A DNA stretch of 63,523 nucleotides from Kitasatospora sp. DSM 101779 (GCF_025655475.1 NZ_JAHTIK010000001.1:8019265-8082787); one strand, 5' to 3'. Positions 25,620 to 35,704 are shown, counted from the stretch's first letter. Notes: generated from the sequence alone by a model not told the origin. Made by a program: numbers and translations.

Positions 25620-25948
25620 CGGTGGCGACGCCGGCCGGCGGGCAGGATCAGCGCGGCGGGTGAAGCGGAACACGCGGCGCGTGCCGGACAGCGGGGCCGA
25701 CCTGCCGTCGCCCGGGTTCGTCCTGGAGCCGGCCAGTCGGCGGGTGGTCGACGCGGCGGCCGACCTGGCAGGCTCGGACGGCGAGCCCGGTGTGGGGTAC
25801 GCCGCGCGGGACGACATGATCGCGTTGCCCGCGGTGATCGTTTGGTTCGGCTGCGTGACCTTCGTCTCTTGTCGGAGCGCGGGTGTCATGGTTTGATCAC
25901 GATGCGTTCCTGGAGGGTGGCCGCCGGAGGTCGGGCACCGGGCCGGGG

Positions 25949-26491
25949 ATGTGCACGCGTACGGCGGCATTGTCGGGGGTGAGTGGTTTGTTTGCGGATG
26001 CCGAATCCGCCGCAGGCGATGGTGAGCCGACGCCTGCGGAGTTGCGGGATCTCCAGGCCCGCGCGGACGCGCTGGCGCGGGATGTCGCCGCCATGCGGGA
26101 GCGACTGAAGCAGCCCGGCCTGCCGCGGGCCGTGCGGGGAGCGCTGCCGTGCGATGTGAGCGAGACGCTCACCCGGGCGGCGCGGCGGATCGGGGAGTCG
26201 GCGGAGAAGCTGGCACGGGTCCGGGCCGCCCAGTGGCCCGGGTCCTGCACGGCATGGTGGGGAGTCTGCCCGCGCTGCGGACCGACGCTGCGCGCGGAGA
26301 ACGGTCGCTCGTGGTGCGAGCAGTGCGGCGCCGGGTGGGACTACGACCGCACCCGGAGCCCGTGCGGTGAACCGGCGACCTTCCTGGCCATGGACACGCA
26401 GGGCGGCACGGTCGTCGTCTGTGGCGCGCACGGCCGACACATTCAGGATCGCCTCGAAGGCGGGCTCCTCCTGGCCATGCCCACATCCTGA
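25949..26491 (+). CDS. Zinc-ribbon hypothetical protein
   Basis: 180 residues from ATG 25949; GTG 25979 is an alternative, and the frame is open to 25883. The N-terminal half is helical, possibly coiled-coil (PTPAELRDLQARADALARDV, AAMRERL). The C-terminal half has a zinc ribbon CPRCGPTLRAENGRSWCEQC, followed by GAGWDYDRTRSPCGEPATF and VVVCGAHGRHIQDRL, adding further Cys and His. Probably a metal-binding scaffold or nucleic-acid protein. Function unknown. Confidence 0.65.
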   Translation: MCTRTAALSGVSGLFADAESAAGDGEPTPAELRDLQARADALARDVAAMRERLKQPGLPRAVRGALPCDVSETLTRAARRIGESAEKLARVRAAQWPGSCTAWWGVCPRCGPTLRAENGRSWCEQCGAGWDYDRTRSPCGEPATFLAMDTQGGTVVVCGAHGRHIQDRLEGGLLLAMPTS

Positions 26492-26713
26492 CGCCACGGG
26501 TCGCTCCACCGCTGCACAGGCGCCCGCGCAGCCGTGGAGCGGGCCCGGCGTCAGCGGCCGGGTTCAATGGCGCCGACCGCCACCGCCGCGATCGGGGCGG
26601 ATGTGCACCCGCTGACCACCACCGCCGAGGAGGGCGCGGGCCGTCCTCGACGAGCGGTGTTCCGGCCGCTGCCGCTTACCCTCCATCGGCCTGGCGGAAG
26701 GGCCGGCCCGTGG

Positions 26714-27448
26714 CTAGCGCAGATGCCGGGTGAGGAACCGGGCCGCGGCGTCCCCCGCGAACTGCGGGACGCCGGTGTGCCCGCCGAGGTTGGCGTGCAA
26801 GGTCTTCTCCTCGGAGCCGAAGGCGTCGAACAGGTCCAGGGACGCCTGCCGGTCGTTCCCCTCGTCGTCCCACTGCAGCAGGACATGCAGCGGAATGGTG
26901 ACCTGCCGGGCCTCCTCGAACATGGAGCGGGGCACGAGACTCCCGGCGAACAGGACGGCGGCCGAGACACGCGGCTCGACCACCGCCAGCCGGATACCGA
27001 TGGAGATCACTCCCCCCGAATATCCGACCGGGCCGCCGATCTCCGGCAGCGAGAGGAGGGCGTCCAGGGCGGCCCGCCATTCCGGGACCGCCTTGTCGAC
27101 CAGCGGGAGGACGAGGGCGTCGACGATCTCCTCGCTCACCGGCTCGCCGGCCTCCATCGCCCGGCGCAGGTCGGCGCGGGCCTGCTCGGCGGCGGGCCAA
27201 CGGGGCCGGTCACCGCTGCCGGGGAGCTCGATGGTGGCCGTGGCGAAGCCCTCCGCGGCGGAGTGCCGGGCCCGGTCCACCAGCCGGGGGTACATCTTGC
27301 GCAGCCCGAGGGGAGGGTGGCCGAGCAGGATCAGCGGCGCCGGTGCGGACACGGACCCGGGCGTCCAGAGGATGCCGGGAATCTCGCCGAGGGTGAATTC
27401 GCGTTCGAGGACGCCGTCGTCGAGGCGCTGCTCAGAAGTGAAGTGCAT
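26714..27448 (-). CDS. Alpha/beta hydrolase (dienelactone-hydrolase-like)
   Basis: 244 residues, GAAAGG upstream of the ATG. The order is that of the fold: ILLGHPPLGLRKMYPRLVDR near residue 40, nucleophile region GGPVGYSGGVISIGIRLA near residue 143, the acid region LHVLLQWDDEGNDRQASLDL, and the terminal His in LHANLGGHTGVPQF. A soluble esterase or carboxylesterase; the substrate is unknown. Downstream on the plus side the next genes are unrelated fragments. Confidence 0.85.
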   Translation of the reverse strand: MHFTSEQRLDDGVLEREFTLGEIPGILWTPGSVSAPAPLILLGHPPLGLRKMYPRLVDRARHSAAEGFATATIELPGSGDRPRWPAAEQARADLRRAMEAGEPVSEEIVDALVLPLVDKAVPEWRAALDALLSLPEIGGPVGYSGGVISIGIRLAVVEPRVSAAVLFAGSLVPRSMFEEARQVTIPLHVLLQWDDEGNDRQASLDLFDAFGSEEKTLHANLGGHTGVPQFAGDAAARFLTRHLR

Positions 27449-27673
27449 GGTCGTGCCTTTCGGGAGTGCTCAGAGACGGCGCTCCCGGACGACGACCTAT
27501 CGCCCGACCGTGACCCCGGAGGAGAGCACCCATGTCGATACGTTCACGGGTACCACCTCCTTGTTCTCTCGCACGGCCGACGCAAGGCTAGCAGAACGGC
27601 AGGATCGGTCTGCCGGCGGTGGAAGGGGCGGACGAGCAGTCGCGCGGCCGACCGACCGCGAACAGGACGCAGT

Positions 27674-27850
27674 CGAGGACGAGATGACGCGGATGCCCTC
27701 GGGGCGGAGCCGGCGGGAGAGGATGTCGGCGAGGCCGGCCTGGGCGGCCTCGGCAGCGCAGAACGCGAGGTGCGCCCGGGAGCGGTGGTCCCGGGGTTCC
27801 GCGGCCGAGGAGACCAGGGCACCGCGTCCGCTCCGACTGCCGTGCACAGG
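27674..27850 (-). pseudogene. Short-chain dehydrogenase/reductase fragment
   Basis: A reverse frame reads GRGALVSSAAEPRDHRSRAH then LAFCAAEAAQAGLADILSRR and LRPEGIRVI. This matches the SDR strand-5, catalytic-helix and strand-6 region, with the usual YxxxK site degraded. Nothing recognisable of the NAD-binding half remains. It directly follows a broken DUF4239 gene on the same strand. Confidence 0.45.
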
Positions 27851-27897
27851 AGCACCTGTGGCGGCCGACCAGGTGCCGGACCCACGCGTTCCCGAAC

Positions 27898-28391
27898 TCA
27901 GTGTGACGCGGTGGACTCCGGCTGGACCGTCCAGAACTGTGCCAACGCGCTCTGCTTGAACGGAGCCGGGCTCACACGCAAGTCTCCGGCGAACGGCCGG
28001 TCGAGGACCACCACCAACAACGGCCACTGCTGCTCCACCACGGCGTGCAGGTAGTCGCTGACCGCCGTGTTCATCCGGGCCCGGTCGGGCTCGGGAAAGG
28101 CACGGCGTCCCGGACGATCCGGGACGCCGCGGTAGCCTCGGTGGCGACCACGGTCTCGGTGGTCTCCAACTGGGTCCAGAGGTTGACGATGACGAACGCG
28201 AGGATGATTCCGTAGATCGTCCCGAACATCCCCAGCACCACCCCGACCATGTCGTTGTGCTCCCCGCGGACCAGCGCCGGATACCGGCGAGTCGTCAGGA
28301 CGCCTCCGACGGAGGCGAGGACGACGACCCCACCGACGACCGCCACGGCCAGGCCGAACGTCGGGAGATGGTTCAGCGGCCAGAGTTCCAC
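27898..28391 (-). pseudogene. Frameshifted DUF4239 membrane protein gene
   Basis: The first frame (28391 to 28071) encodes LAVAVVGGVVVLASVGGVLT, then GMFGTIYGIILAFVIVNLWT and TTETVVATEATAASRIV, the start of a DUF4239 (bestrophin-like) protein. It ends in a short wrong-frame tail. In another frame the sequence continues properly: PEPDRARMNTAVSDYLHAVV then EQQWPLL, to a stop at 27898. A small indel near 28091-28103 therefore broke the gene. The C-terminal part is also shortened compared with the family. The two N-terminal membrane helices are intact. Confidence 0.7.
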
Positions 28392-28565
28392 GGAACCGAA
28401 TCCGTCGCGTACGGTGCCGGTGGCCGGGGAACTGCCGTCATGACCACAGCCGGGCGCTTCAAGGGCATCTTTCGGACGAGGTGAACAGGGGCTGCGGCTG
28501 CTCCGGTCCGAACTGTGCGTGTGGGTTCAGCGGGACCAGTCCGAAGCCGTCCCGCAGGTGATGCC

Positions 28566-30062
28566 TCATCGAGGCGCTCGGCCGACGGCCTGGGGGAAGT
28601 GGAAGAGGCCTGTCGGGTCGTACCGGCGTTTGACCTCGGTGAGGCGGCGGTAGTTGTCGCCGTAGTAGGCGTGCTGCCAGCCGGTCAGGTCCGGGTCGGG
28701 GAAGTTGACGTACGCGGTGCGGGTGTTCAGGCGGCGGCGCAGGGTGTGGTGCATCGCACCGGTCTGGGCCAGGAGATCGTCGACCTGGCCGGGTGGGGTT
28801 CCCGGCTTCCAGTGGGTGCCGATGTCGATGACGAAGGTGGCCGCGCGGTGCGGGTAGGCGGTCTCGTCGGGGCGGGGCCGGTCTCCGGCGCCGCCCATGG
28901 CGAAGAGGGTGACGTAGCCGGTCGCCGCAGTGGGGCCGGGCTGCCAGGTGCGGGTCCACTCGACGATGTCGGCCACGGTGTCGGGAGTCGGCCACCGGTC
29001 GGGGACGAGGGACTTGGAGGCGTAGCAGTCCTGGGCGCCCGGGCTTTCCATGAGGTAGTCCTGGGCGGTCCAGAAGCTGCGTTCCTGGATGAACTGCTTC
29101 GTCGGGCGCAGCCGCTGCAGCGGGGCGAGGAGTCGGCGCAGGATGTGCTCGGGGCCCAGGTGCTGGCCGAGGAGCCACAGGGTGGCGGTGCCGTCGCCGG
29201 CGTTCTTGAAGCCGATGCGGACATCGACGTCGTCGTTGTGGTCGGTGTCCAGGATGTGCTGGATCCGGTCGATGACGGCCTGGCCCGCGGTGAGGGGGAA
29301 GACCAGGTCGAAGACGGTGGCGCGCAGCCGGTCGACGGGTACGGCGTCGAAGACGAAGCCGGTGTTGATGCCGAAGTTGCCGCCCGCGCCGCCGCGGCAG
29401 GCCCAGAACAGGTCGGGGTTCTCGTCGTCGGCGGCGCGCACGAGGGTGCCGTCGGCCAGGACGACGCGGGTCTCGACGAGCCGATCGCAGGTCAGGCCCC
29501 ACTTGCGGTCGTTGAAGCCGAGACCGCCGCCGAGGGTCAGTCCGGCCACACCGACGCCGGGGCAGCGTCCGCCCGGGAAGTACAGGCCGGCGTCGCGGGC
29601 GGCGTACACGTCGGAGTTGGTGGCGCCGCCCCCGAGCCGCAGCCGACGGCCCTCGGGCGTGACCCCGTTCATCGCGCGCAGGCTGATGACCAGGCCGGGC
29701 GTGGTGGAGTATCCGGCGTAGTTGTGGCCGCCGGAGCGCGGCGCGAAGGGCACCCGATGGTCGGCGCACCAGCGGACCGCCACGCGTACGTCGTCCTCGG
29801 TGGCGCAGGCGAGCACCCCCGCCGGGGCGATCGAGGCATACCGCAGGTTGTCGGGCGCCGCCTGGAGCGGGTAGTCCCGGTCGCCGGGGCGGTAGAGCCT
29901 GGCGGCGGGGCTCAGCTGTCTGCGGAGCTCCTGCCAGGCGGCGGGTTCGGGACCTTGCTTCGTGCGGGAGGCGGCGGCCGAGCTGGTGAGTTCGGCGGAG
30001 GTCAGCGCCGCGCCGGCGGCGAGCGCGCCGACGCGCAGGAGAACTCGTCGACCGATCGTCAT
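28566..30062 (-). CDS. Secreted FAD-linked oxidase (berberine bridge enzyme type)
   Basis: 498 residues from ATG 30062. The N terminus MTIGRRVLLRVGALAAGAAL is a twin-arginine-type signal. The FAD-binding domain (PP loop) carries both covalent attachment residues of bicovalent BBE enzymes: His113 in SGGHNYAGYS and Cys167 in GRCPGVGVAGLTLGGG. The C-terminal BBE segment WQHAYYGDNYRRLTEVKRRYDPTGLFHFPQAV is complete. The family oxidises alcohols, sugars or secondary metabolites using oxygen. Only a weak GGGGG ribosome-like stretch precedes the start. No biosynthetic cluster is nearby. Confidence 0.92.
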   Translation of the reverse strand: MTIGRRVLLRVGALAAGAALTSAELTSSAAASRTKQGPEPAAWQELRRQLSPAARLYRPGDRDYPLQAAPDNLRYASIAPAGVLACATEDDVRVAVRWCADHRVPFAPRSGGHNYAGYSTTPGLVISLRAMNGVTPEGRRLRLGGGATNSDVYAARDAGLYFPGGRCPGVGVAGLTLGGGLGFNDRKWGLTCDRLVETRVVLADGTLVRAADDENPDLFWACRGGAGGNFGINTGFVFDAVPVDRLRATVFDLVFPLTAGQAVIDRIQHILDTDHNDDVDVRIGFKNAGDGTATLWLLGQHLGPEHILRRLLAPLQRLRPTKQFIQERSFWTAQDYLMESPGAQDCYASKSLVPDRWPTPDTVADIVEWTRTWQPGPTAATGYVTLFAMGGAGDRPRPDETAYPHRAATFVIDIGTHWKPGTPPGQVDDLLAQTGAMHHTLRRRLNTRTAYVNFPDPDLTGWQHAYYGDNYRRLTEVKRRYDPTGLFHFPQAVGRAPR

Positions 30063-31124
30063 GATGCCCCCGTTCCGGGCGCTTCGCGGGCCCGTCCCGT
30101 GTCGCACAGCGTCAGGTTGGGGCAGTGCCGGGTGGTCGAACACCCGGACACTCCGCATGCGAACGCAATTCACGCGAATGGCCCGGGCCGGTAGCCTCCC
30201 GGCCCGGTCGGACGACCTCGTCCGGCGGGCTCCACTGCACACACTCGTCGGATTCCCTTGTTCCATCCCGATCTCCAGCGCCGACTCGACGAACGCGCCC
30301 TCGCCCGCGTTGGCCTCGTCCCGGGCGGCACCGCCGGCGAAGGTCCGCCGGACACTCCACAACGACGATTGCCCGATGGCGGGGGAGTGGGGCCGCATCC
30401 TCCGGCGGCACAGGTCGCCGCACTCCGGCCGGGGGACGGGATCGGTCATCGGCCGAGCCGACGGCGGGTTGGCCGCCCGGACCGTCACGCCCGCCCCGGG
30501 CTCGCCAGGCGGGGTCCGGCCGGGCTATTCCCCGGCAGACCGGATCCCGGCCGCCCGTGGGCCATCGTCGCAGACCCCGCCGCCCACGACCGCATCGGCC
30601 GACAACGGGCTGACGAAGACCGTGGACGCCCGCCCGTGCAATGACATCGGGGCTGACGTGGTCGGCGGCGTTGCGACGTGGTGTCCGGCTCCCCGCACTG
30701 TCCTGCCGGTGGAATCACACCTGTACGGGCCGGCGGGGCTCGGCGCTTCGGTGCTTCTACCGGCGGGTCGGCTGCCCCGTTCAACCCGCCCGGAGAGCCC
30801 GCACCGCCGGGCCGGGTCGACGAAGACCGCCTCACCGCCGGGCGGCCCGCCGATGGGGCGGTCGCCAGCCGGATGACGCGTCGCGTCGAACGGTCGTACA
30901 CCACGGCGGCGTTCCCTTGCCGGTCGAGTGCGCACGATCACCTGGGCTCACCTTCGTGCCCGTCCGGACGCCATCGCCGCCGACGCCTCCATTAGCCCCG
31001 AACCGTGCAGTGAGGTCGCCGGGGCGAGAGAGAGGCAGGCCCCGTCATGCAGGCCGAGGAACACGTCGGATCGGGTTGGTTCCGGGCGATCGCGCCAGGC
31101 ACGGAAGCGGCATCTGATGGACGG
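30063..31124. other. 1.06-kb gap without a supported gene
   Basis: Frames are open on both strands, as usual in high-GC DNA, but all read as Arg/Pro/Gly-rich nonsense with no start signals. Nothing recognisable was seen. Confidence 0.5.
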
Positions 31125-31223
31125 TCAGATAAACCAGATGACGGCAGCCGCAATGATCAGCCAACTCACCACTCCCAGGACGATCGCCGGTAGCAATGTC
31201 CTGATCAGACTCGGTTCGTTCAC
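31125..31223 (-). CDS. Possible 32-residue single-helix membrane peptide
   Basis: GTG start, then NEPSLIRTLLPAIVLGVVSW followed by LIIAAAVIWFI, a well-formed single membrane helix of about 20 residues with a short polar N terminus. The region is less GC-rich than its surroundings. No clear ribosome site was found. It may be a real small membrane protein or chance. Confidence 0.35.
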   Translation of the reverse strand: MNEPSLIRTLLPAIVLGVVSWLIIAAAVIWFI

Positions 31224-31731
31224 ATGTGCACTCTAGGGCGAGAAGTGGAGCTTCTTGCCCAGCATGTTGGGGAGATTCGTGTAGCACCCGAGGAAAATCG
31301 CCGAGTGTATCCGGATTGACACTCACGGAGTGCGTGATGACTTCCTGTCGGGGCGCGTGGTTGATGGGCCGCGCGCCCTCTGCCCGGGCCGCAGGCGGAT
31401 CGGTTTCGGCTGGTCGGGCTAATCCCAACTCCTCACTCAGCCATGTGTGTTCGTGGACGGCGTGTCGTTGCGAGGGTGAAATCTCGATCCGCTTTGATGG
31501 GTTTACGGCCTTCTGTAGCGCGTACGGTGTGCGGCGGCCGTCCGCCGGGCCGACGCTGCTGCGGACGCACGGAGCAGTGCGGTGGCGCCGGCTGCGCCGG
31601 CCTTGTGTGGGCTACCGCAGCTCTGGCCGGGTGGGGATTGCCACCGGTTCCCGGAAGTGCACCGGGCCGATGATGTGCGCACGGTCGACTTGCGCGCAGG
31701 TTCCCTGCCGCAGCGGATAGGAGACTTCGGG

Positions 31732-31996
31732 ATGAGAAGACGCAGCTTTCCGGCCGGCGGTGCGACGGTGGCCGGCATCACCACCGGTGCAAGAGCTCAG
31801 CCTCCGACACCGCCGACCGTGCCATGAGCCCGATGAGCGTCAGCGTCAAGGACTCCGGTGCTGTGGGCGACGGCGTCGCGGACGACACCGTCGCTTCATC
31901 CAGGTCGACGAAGGCTGCTCGAACGTCGCCGTCCTGGGCGTCCGCGCCAAGGGCCTGGCCACCAGGTTTGCGGCCGGTACCACCCGCGTGCTCTGA
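31732..31996 (+). pseudogene. Internally deleted secreted beta-helix (pectate-lyase superfamily) gene
   Basis: AGGAG precedes ATG 31732, which opens a twin-arginine-like MRRRSFPAGGATVAGITTGA. After a frame change comes VSVKDSGAVGDGVADDT, the hallmark N terminus of pectate-lyase-superfamily beta-helix proteins. Near 31893 the frame jumps to FIQVDEGCSNVAVLGVRAKG and LATRFAAGTTRVL, a beta-helix C terminus ending at a natural stop. The few-hundred-residue middle is missing, so the two ends of one gene seem to have been joined by deletion. Confidence 0.65.
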
Positions 31997-32708
31997 CGTC
32001 CGGCAGGCTGAAGGACGGGATTCGCACCGCGGTTGGCCGACCGCCTCGACGGGTCTCCCGTCTCCACCGCGCCGCGCCGACCCGCAGGCCCGGTCCTCCC
32101 TGCGCTCGGCCGGACGTTCGGCCTGTTCGCCCGTCCGAGAGTCAGGCCGTGGCGTGCTCGGCGTTCGTGTCGCGGGTGGTCGCGGTCGTGGACGTCGGGC
32201 AGTTCCCGCAGGTCCGTTCCTGGGATCGGAGCGGACCGGGGCCGTCCTGAGTGCCGCGGTCCGAGAAGGGCTGGAAGGTCGGCTCGAAGCCGCCGGTCCG
32301 GCGCGTGGCGGCGGATGCCTGGCGGCCTTCCGCTTCGGAACGGTGGCGGACCGACACCGTCCGGCGTGGTGGTCGGATCCGTTGCCGCTGATCGAGGACA
32401 GGTAGCGGCTGAGGGCTTGTGAACCGGCCTCCGCGACACGTGCTGCGGTGCGGCCTTCCCAACAAAGGTTTCGCCGGGCGGTGTTGAGGGCGAGGACGGC
32501 CCTGATCAGCGCGTGGGCCCCGCTGGACCACGGTGACCTGCCGGCGGGCGTACCAGCGTTCGGCTCGGCTCGCTCGCCGCGCGCGTACTCCGAGCAGGCA
32601 CATGGTGCGGGCTCGGGTGTCGGGGGAGTTGCAGACGGGGACGCCGCGGGGCTCCTTGACGAGGCAGTAGGATCTCCGGCCCCGTGCGTCGGCTCGCGGC
32701 GTGCGGAT
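31997..32708. other. Gap with possible decayed coding sequence
   Basis: No intact gene. One reverse frame near 32400-32520 reads ALIRAVLALNTARRNLCWEG then RTAARVAEAGSQALSRYL, protein-like but without a recognised family, start or stop context. Confidence 0.35.
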
Positions 32709-32750
32709 CCCGCGGCCGCTTCCCCACTCTTCGGTGGGAGCGGCCGCGGG
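32709..32750. terminator. Terminator of the secreted protein gene
   Basis: A 12-bp stem CCCGCGGCCGCT/AGCGGCCGCGGG extended by an imperfect CCCCAC/GTGGG inner helix lies 10 bp past the stop at 32760 on the reverse strand. Confidence 0.75.
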
Positions 32751-32759
32751 AGACGGGTG

Positions 32760-33185
32760 TCAGGCGAGAGTGATCTGCGCCTGGGCCTCGGCAGCGGGGC
32801 TGCATGCGAGCACCGCGAACACGTCGACCGGTCCCGGCTGCCATACGGCGCCCAGGCCCGTCGGTTCGGCGGTCAGCTCGACGGCCACCGTCTGCGGCGC
32901 ACCGGTGCAGGTGACGTCCGCGGTCGCCCAGCCCCACACGGGGACCAAGGACGAACCGTCCTGCCGCGCAGTGACGAAGACGGAGTGCTGCTCCCCGAGG
33001 GGGCAGGTGACCGTGAGGTCGACATCGAGCTCGGTGGGGTCCTCGGCGGAGATCTGCGCACCGGAGATCGAGAGCGAGGACGAGGTCGGAACTGTGGTGC
33101 CCGCCCAGCTGGGCGCCGCGACGACGGCTTGGAGAGCGATGACGGAGGCGACGCCGGCAGCGCGAAGAACAGGACTGAATCGCAT
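32760..33185 (-). CDS. Small secreted protein
   Basis: 141 residues with a clear Sec signal peptide (MRFSPVLRAAGVASVIALQA, cleavage near PSWAG). The mature part is beta-rich (LSISGAQISAEDPTELDVDL, later VWGWATADVTCTGAPQTVAV) with three Cys (TCPLG, VTCTG, LACSP) and looks like a single immunoglobulin-like domain. No enzyme motif. Function unknown; a terminator follows directly. Confidence 0.75.
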   Translation of the reverse strand: MRFSPVLRAAGVASVIALQAVVAAPSWAGTTVPTSSSLSISGAQISAEDPTELDVDLTVTCPLGEQHSVFVTARQDGSSLVPVWGWATADVTCTGAPQTVAVELTAEPTGLGAVWQPGPVDVFAVLACSPAAEAQAQITLA

Positions 33186-34393
33186 GATGCAAGTTCTTTC
33201 TGGTTATGGGGTGTTGAGGGACGCCGATGGCCGGCGTCCGCTCTGCCAGGCTCGACCGGCGCCCTGAATGTCGCAACTTTTAGTGCAATGTCAACTTCAG
33301 AGTGTGATGGCTCCGGGTGTCCGAACTGGGCAGCCCGTTCGGCGTTGATGCCGCGCGGACGTCAGGCAGAAGCGCCTGGGGCCGGGGTTGTCGGCCGCCG
33401 TGTCGGTGGGGGCGATGGGCGATGGGCCGAGCGGTCTTCCGTGCGATGCGGGCCCTCAGGCCGCTGACGATCTCGCGGCGGCTCCTGCCCTTGACGGTGC
33501 GTCGTTCCAGGCAGCCCTGGATGCCTGATCCCATCGAGCGTGTTCGAGAGAAGGCCGGTGCGCGGGTGGCCGTTTGCCCGCCGGTCGGCGGTCCCCCGGG
33601 AGATCACGTCGACGACGAAGGCCGGATGGACCCTGCCGGACCCCGACGGCGGCGAAGGTGACACCGCGGCGCCGGTACCTCAGGTAAGTCTGTTCACGTG
33701 GAGACCGGCAGGTCGGCCGGTGTCGGCCCCTGGCAGGAGCGGGGCATGGACCTCGGTCTGGGCGCACCCACGTGCGCAGTGTCACTGCGGCCGCCCCCCG
33801 CCGGCCGGCGCGGCTTTGCCGGGTGGCCCCTCGATGGACGTGACATGACGCCATCTCCCCATGAAGCGGAGTCTCCGAACACAGCAGGATCCAGCCGTAC
33901 TTCAAGTCTTCACCAGCCGAGGAATTCTGGGTGCTCGCGATGGCTCCGGGCCGGGAGTGCGGCGTTCTGGGTAAATTCGGGAGCACGCCGGCACAGTGGG
34001 TTCGCGCACCGATGGGCAGGCGCTCACCAGAATCTCCGAGTGGTTCAACTCTCGACGATCTGATGAGATTTGGGAGCGTGCTCTCGAAGTAGTACGTCAA
34101 GTCGCAGCGGTGCGGCATTCCCGGCGGATCTCCGCACCCAGCGCTCAGTGACCCATTGGTGCAAGGCTTTCATTCCGCCGCCACGGATGAGTTGACACCC
34201 TTGTGCGCCTGGCATGAATGTCTGAATGACGAACAGCGGAGGCCCTTCCACGCTCCGGCAGCGCGGTGGTGATCTGGAAGTCGATGCCGCCCCACGCTGT
34301 TCCGTCCACACAGTCCACGGTTCGGTCATCGGTTCGGCCTGCCGGGCGACACCGCTCCGTGCGGTCCGGACTAGCTACTCGAGGGAGTTTCCC
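33186..34393. other. 1.2-kb gap with a possible transposase remnant
   Basis: No intact gene. On the reverse strand near 33540-33650 one frame reads GRVHPAFVVDVISRGTADRR, ANGHPRTGLLSNTLDGI, reminiscent of the catalytic strand region of IS3-type OrfB transposases, but short and unsupported by flanking sequence. AT content rises toward 33900-34250. Confidence 0.3.
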
Positions 34394-35230
34394 ATGTCCT
34401 CCGTTTCCGCCATATCGAGGCCGGGCCGTTGCCTGGTGACCCTGTCCGCCGTACTGCTCGCTCTCGCCGTGGCGGACCCGGCCAGCGCCGCACGAGATGG
34501 CCGACCTGCCGACGCGGCTGGGCCGGCTTGGTCCGGGGCGGTCACGGGCGGGAGGTCGCTCGTGTTCGACGAGGAGTTCGACGGTCCCATCGCCTGGGGG
34601 GAGCGGTGGGTCGGTGATTCCACCAGCGCTTTCCGGTACGGGGACCACAACCCGGGGGACGACAAATTGGACTGGCTCAGCCCGTCGGCGGTCACCGTGG
34701 CGGACGGGGTCGCCACCTTCACCGCGAGTCCGGGCACGCGGACGTTGGAGAACGGAAGACAGTCCTGGACCACCGGACTCCTCACCACCGAGGGCTCCGC
34801 CGAGGACTTCATGGTCCGTGTCGGGGACTATGTGGAGACTCGTGTCAAGCTGCCGTCGGCTGCCGGCGCTTGGCCCGCCCTCTGGACGTGGTACAACGGC
34901 ACGAACGAGATCGACTCGTTCGAATACCATCCCGACAATCCGGACCTCTTGGAGCTCACCAACGGCCTCCGCCGTGTGGCGTTCTCCTATCGGAACCCGG
35001 CCGTCGTCCGCCCGGGCGACTGGGTGGACATCGGTGTCCGCTACGGCCAGGACTGCAACGATTGGTACGTCGACGGAGTCAAGGTGTTTTCCGACAACGT
35101 CGGTACGGGTGGCGGCTGGGCCGCCTATCTCATTCTCAACCTGTCCGTGGAGGCCGGCAGGTACCACCAGCCACCTGCGGATCTGACCCCATTCACGTAC
35201 GCGGCCGACTACGTCCGCGTCTGGCGCTGA
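34394..35230 (+). CDS. Secreted GH16-like glycoside hydrolase
   Basis: 278 residues from ATG 34394 with GAGGGAG 6 bases upstream. Signal peptide to about residue 33 (VTLSAVLLALAVADPASAAR). The domain opens LVFDEEFDGPIAWGERWV and carries the GH16 catalytic motif ExDxxE as EIDSFE (Glu172, Asp174, Glu177), ending in ADYVRVWR, the usual last strand. Family members cleave beta-1,3- or mixed-linkage glucans or related polysaccharides. A second GH16 gene lies 6.4 kb downstream (41604). Confidence 0.9.
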   Translation: MSSVSAISRPGRCLVTLSAVLLALAVADPASAARDGRPADAAGPAWSGAVTGGRSLVFDEEFDGPIAWGERWVGDSTSAFRYGDHNPGDDKLDWLSPSAVTVADGVATFTASPGTRTLENGRQSWTTGLLTTEGSAEDFMVRVGDYVETRVKLPSAAGAWPALWTWYNGTNEIDSFEYHPDNPDLLELTNGLRRVAFSYRNPAVVRPGDWVDIGVRYGQDCNDWYVDGVKVFSDNVGTGGGWAAYLILNLSVEAGRYHQPPADLTPFTYAADYVRVWR

Positions 35231-35358
35231 CCGGCCGCGTCCAGCCCCGGGCCGGTTACCCCGGTTGCGGACACGAGTTCCGAGAGGGGACCGCGCGCCG
35301 CACCGGACGGCCTCCGCTCAGCGGACTTCGAGCGCCGTGAGGGCGAAACCGGCTCCTT

Positions 35359-35665
35359 CCATGCGGCGAGGTTGTGCAGCCCGGCCGTGCCGAGCATCGC
35401 CGTACGGACACCATCGCCGTCGGTCGGACGGCAGTCACGAAGGATCCTCCATGTCCTCATCCGAGCGACGACGTGCTCGACGCGTGCTCGGACCTGCCAC
35501 GGCGGAGGCGGGGATGCCGAACAGCAGACCGAGCTGACGCAGTGGCAGGTCGGTCGGTGAGGACGCGGTGACCAGCACCCCAACCGGGCGCGGCAGCAGC
35601 TGCCTGCGCTTGACGAGTCGGGTTCCTGCCCTGCCGACGATTGTCTGCGCGCAGGGTTGCTGCAT
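35359..35665 (-). pseudogene. IS5-family transposase remnant, internally deleted
   Basis: One reverse frame (35665-35498) gives LPLRQLGLLFGIPASAV, the helix-turn-helix start of Streptomyces IS5-type transposases. Another frame (35499-35359) gives WQVRARVEHVVARMRTWRIL, RDCRPTDGDGVRTAMLGTAG, LHNLAAW, their unmistakable C terminus with the last catalytic Glu. The pieces abut, so most of the DDE domain is deleted and a frame is lost. Non-functional. Confidence 0.8.
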
Positions 35666-35704
35666 GCGGCCTCCATTAAATGGTAGGCATTGTCCGTGCT
35701 ACAT

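Noticed and set aside
33280..33534. Second transposase gene
   Set aside because: A reverse frame with REIVSGLRARIARK loosely recalls transposase C termini but is too short and lacks any catalytic motif.
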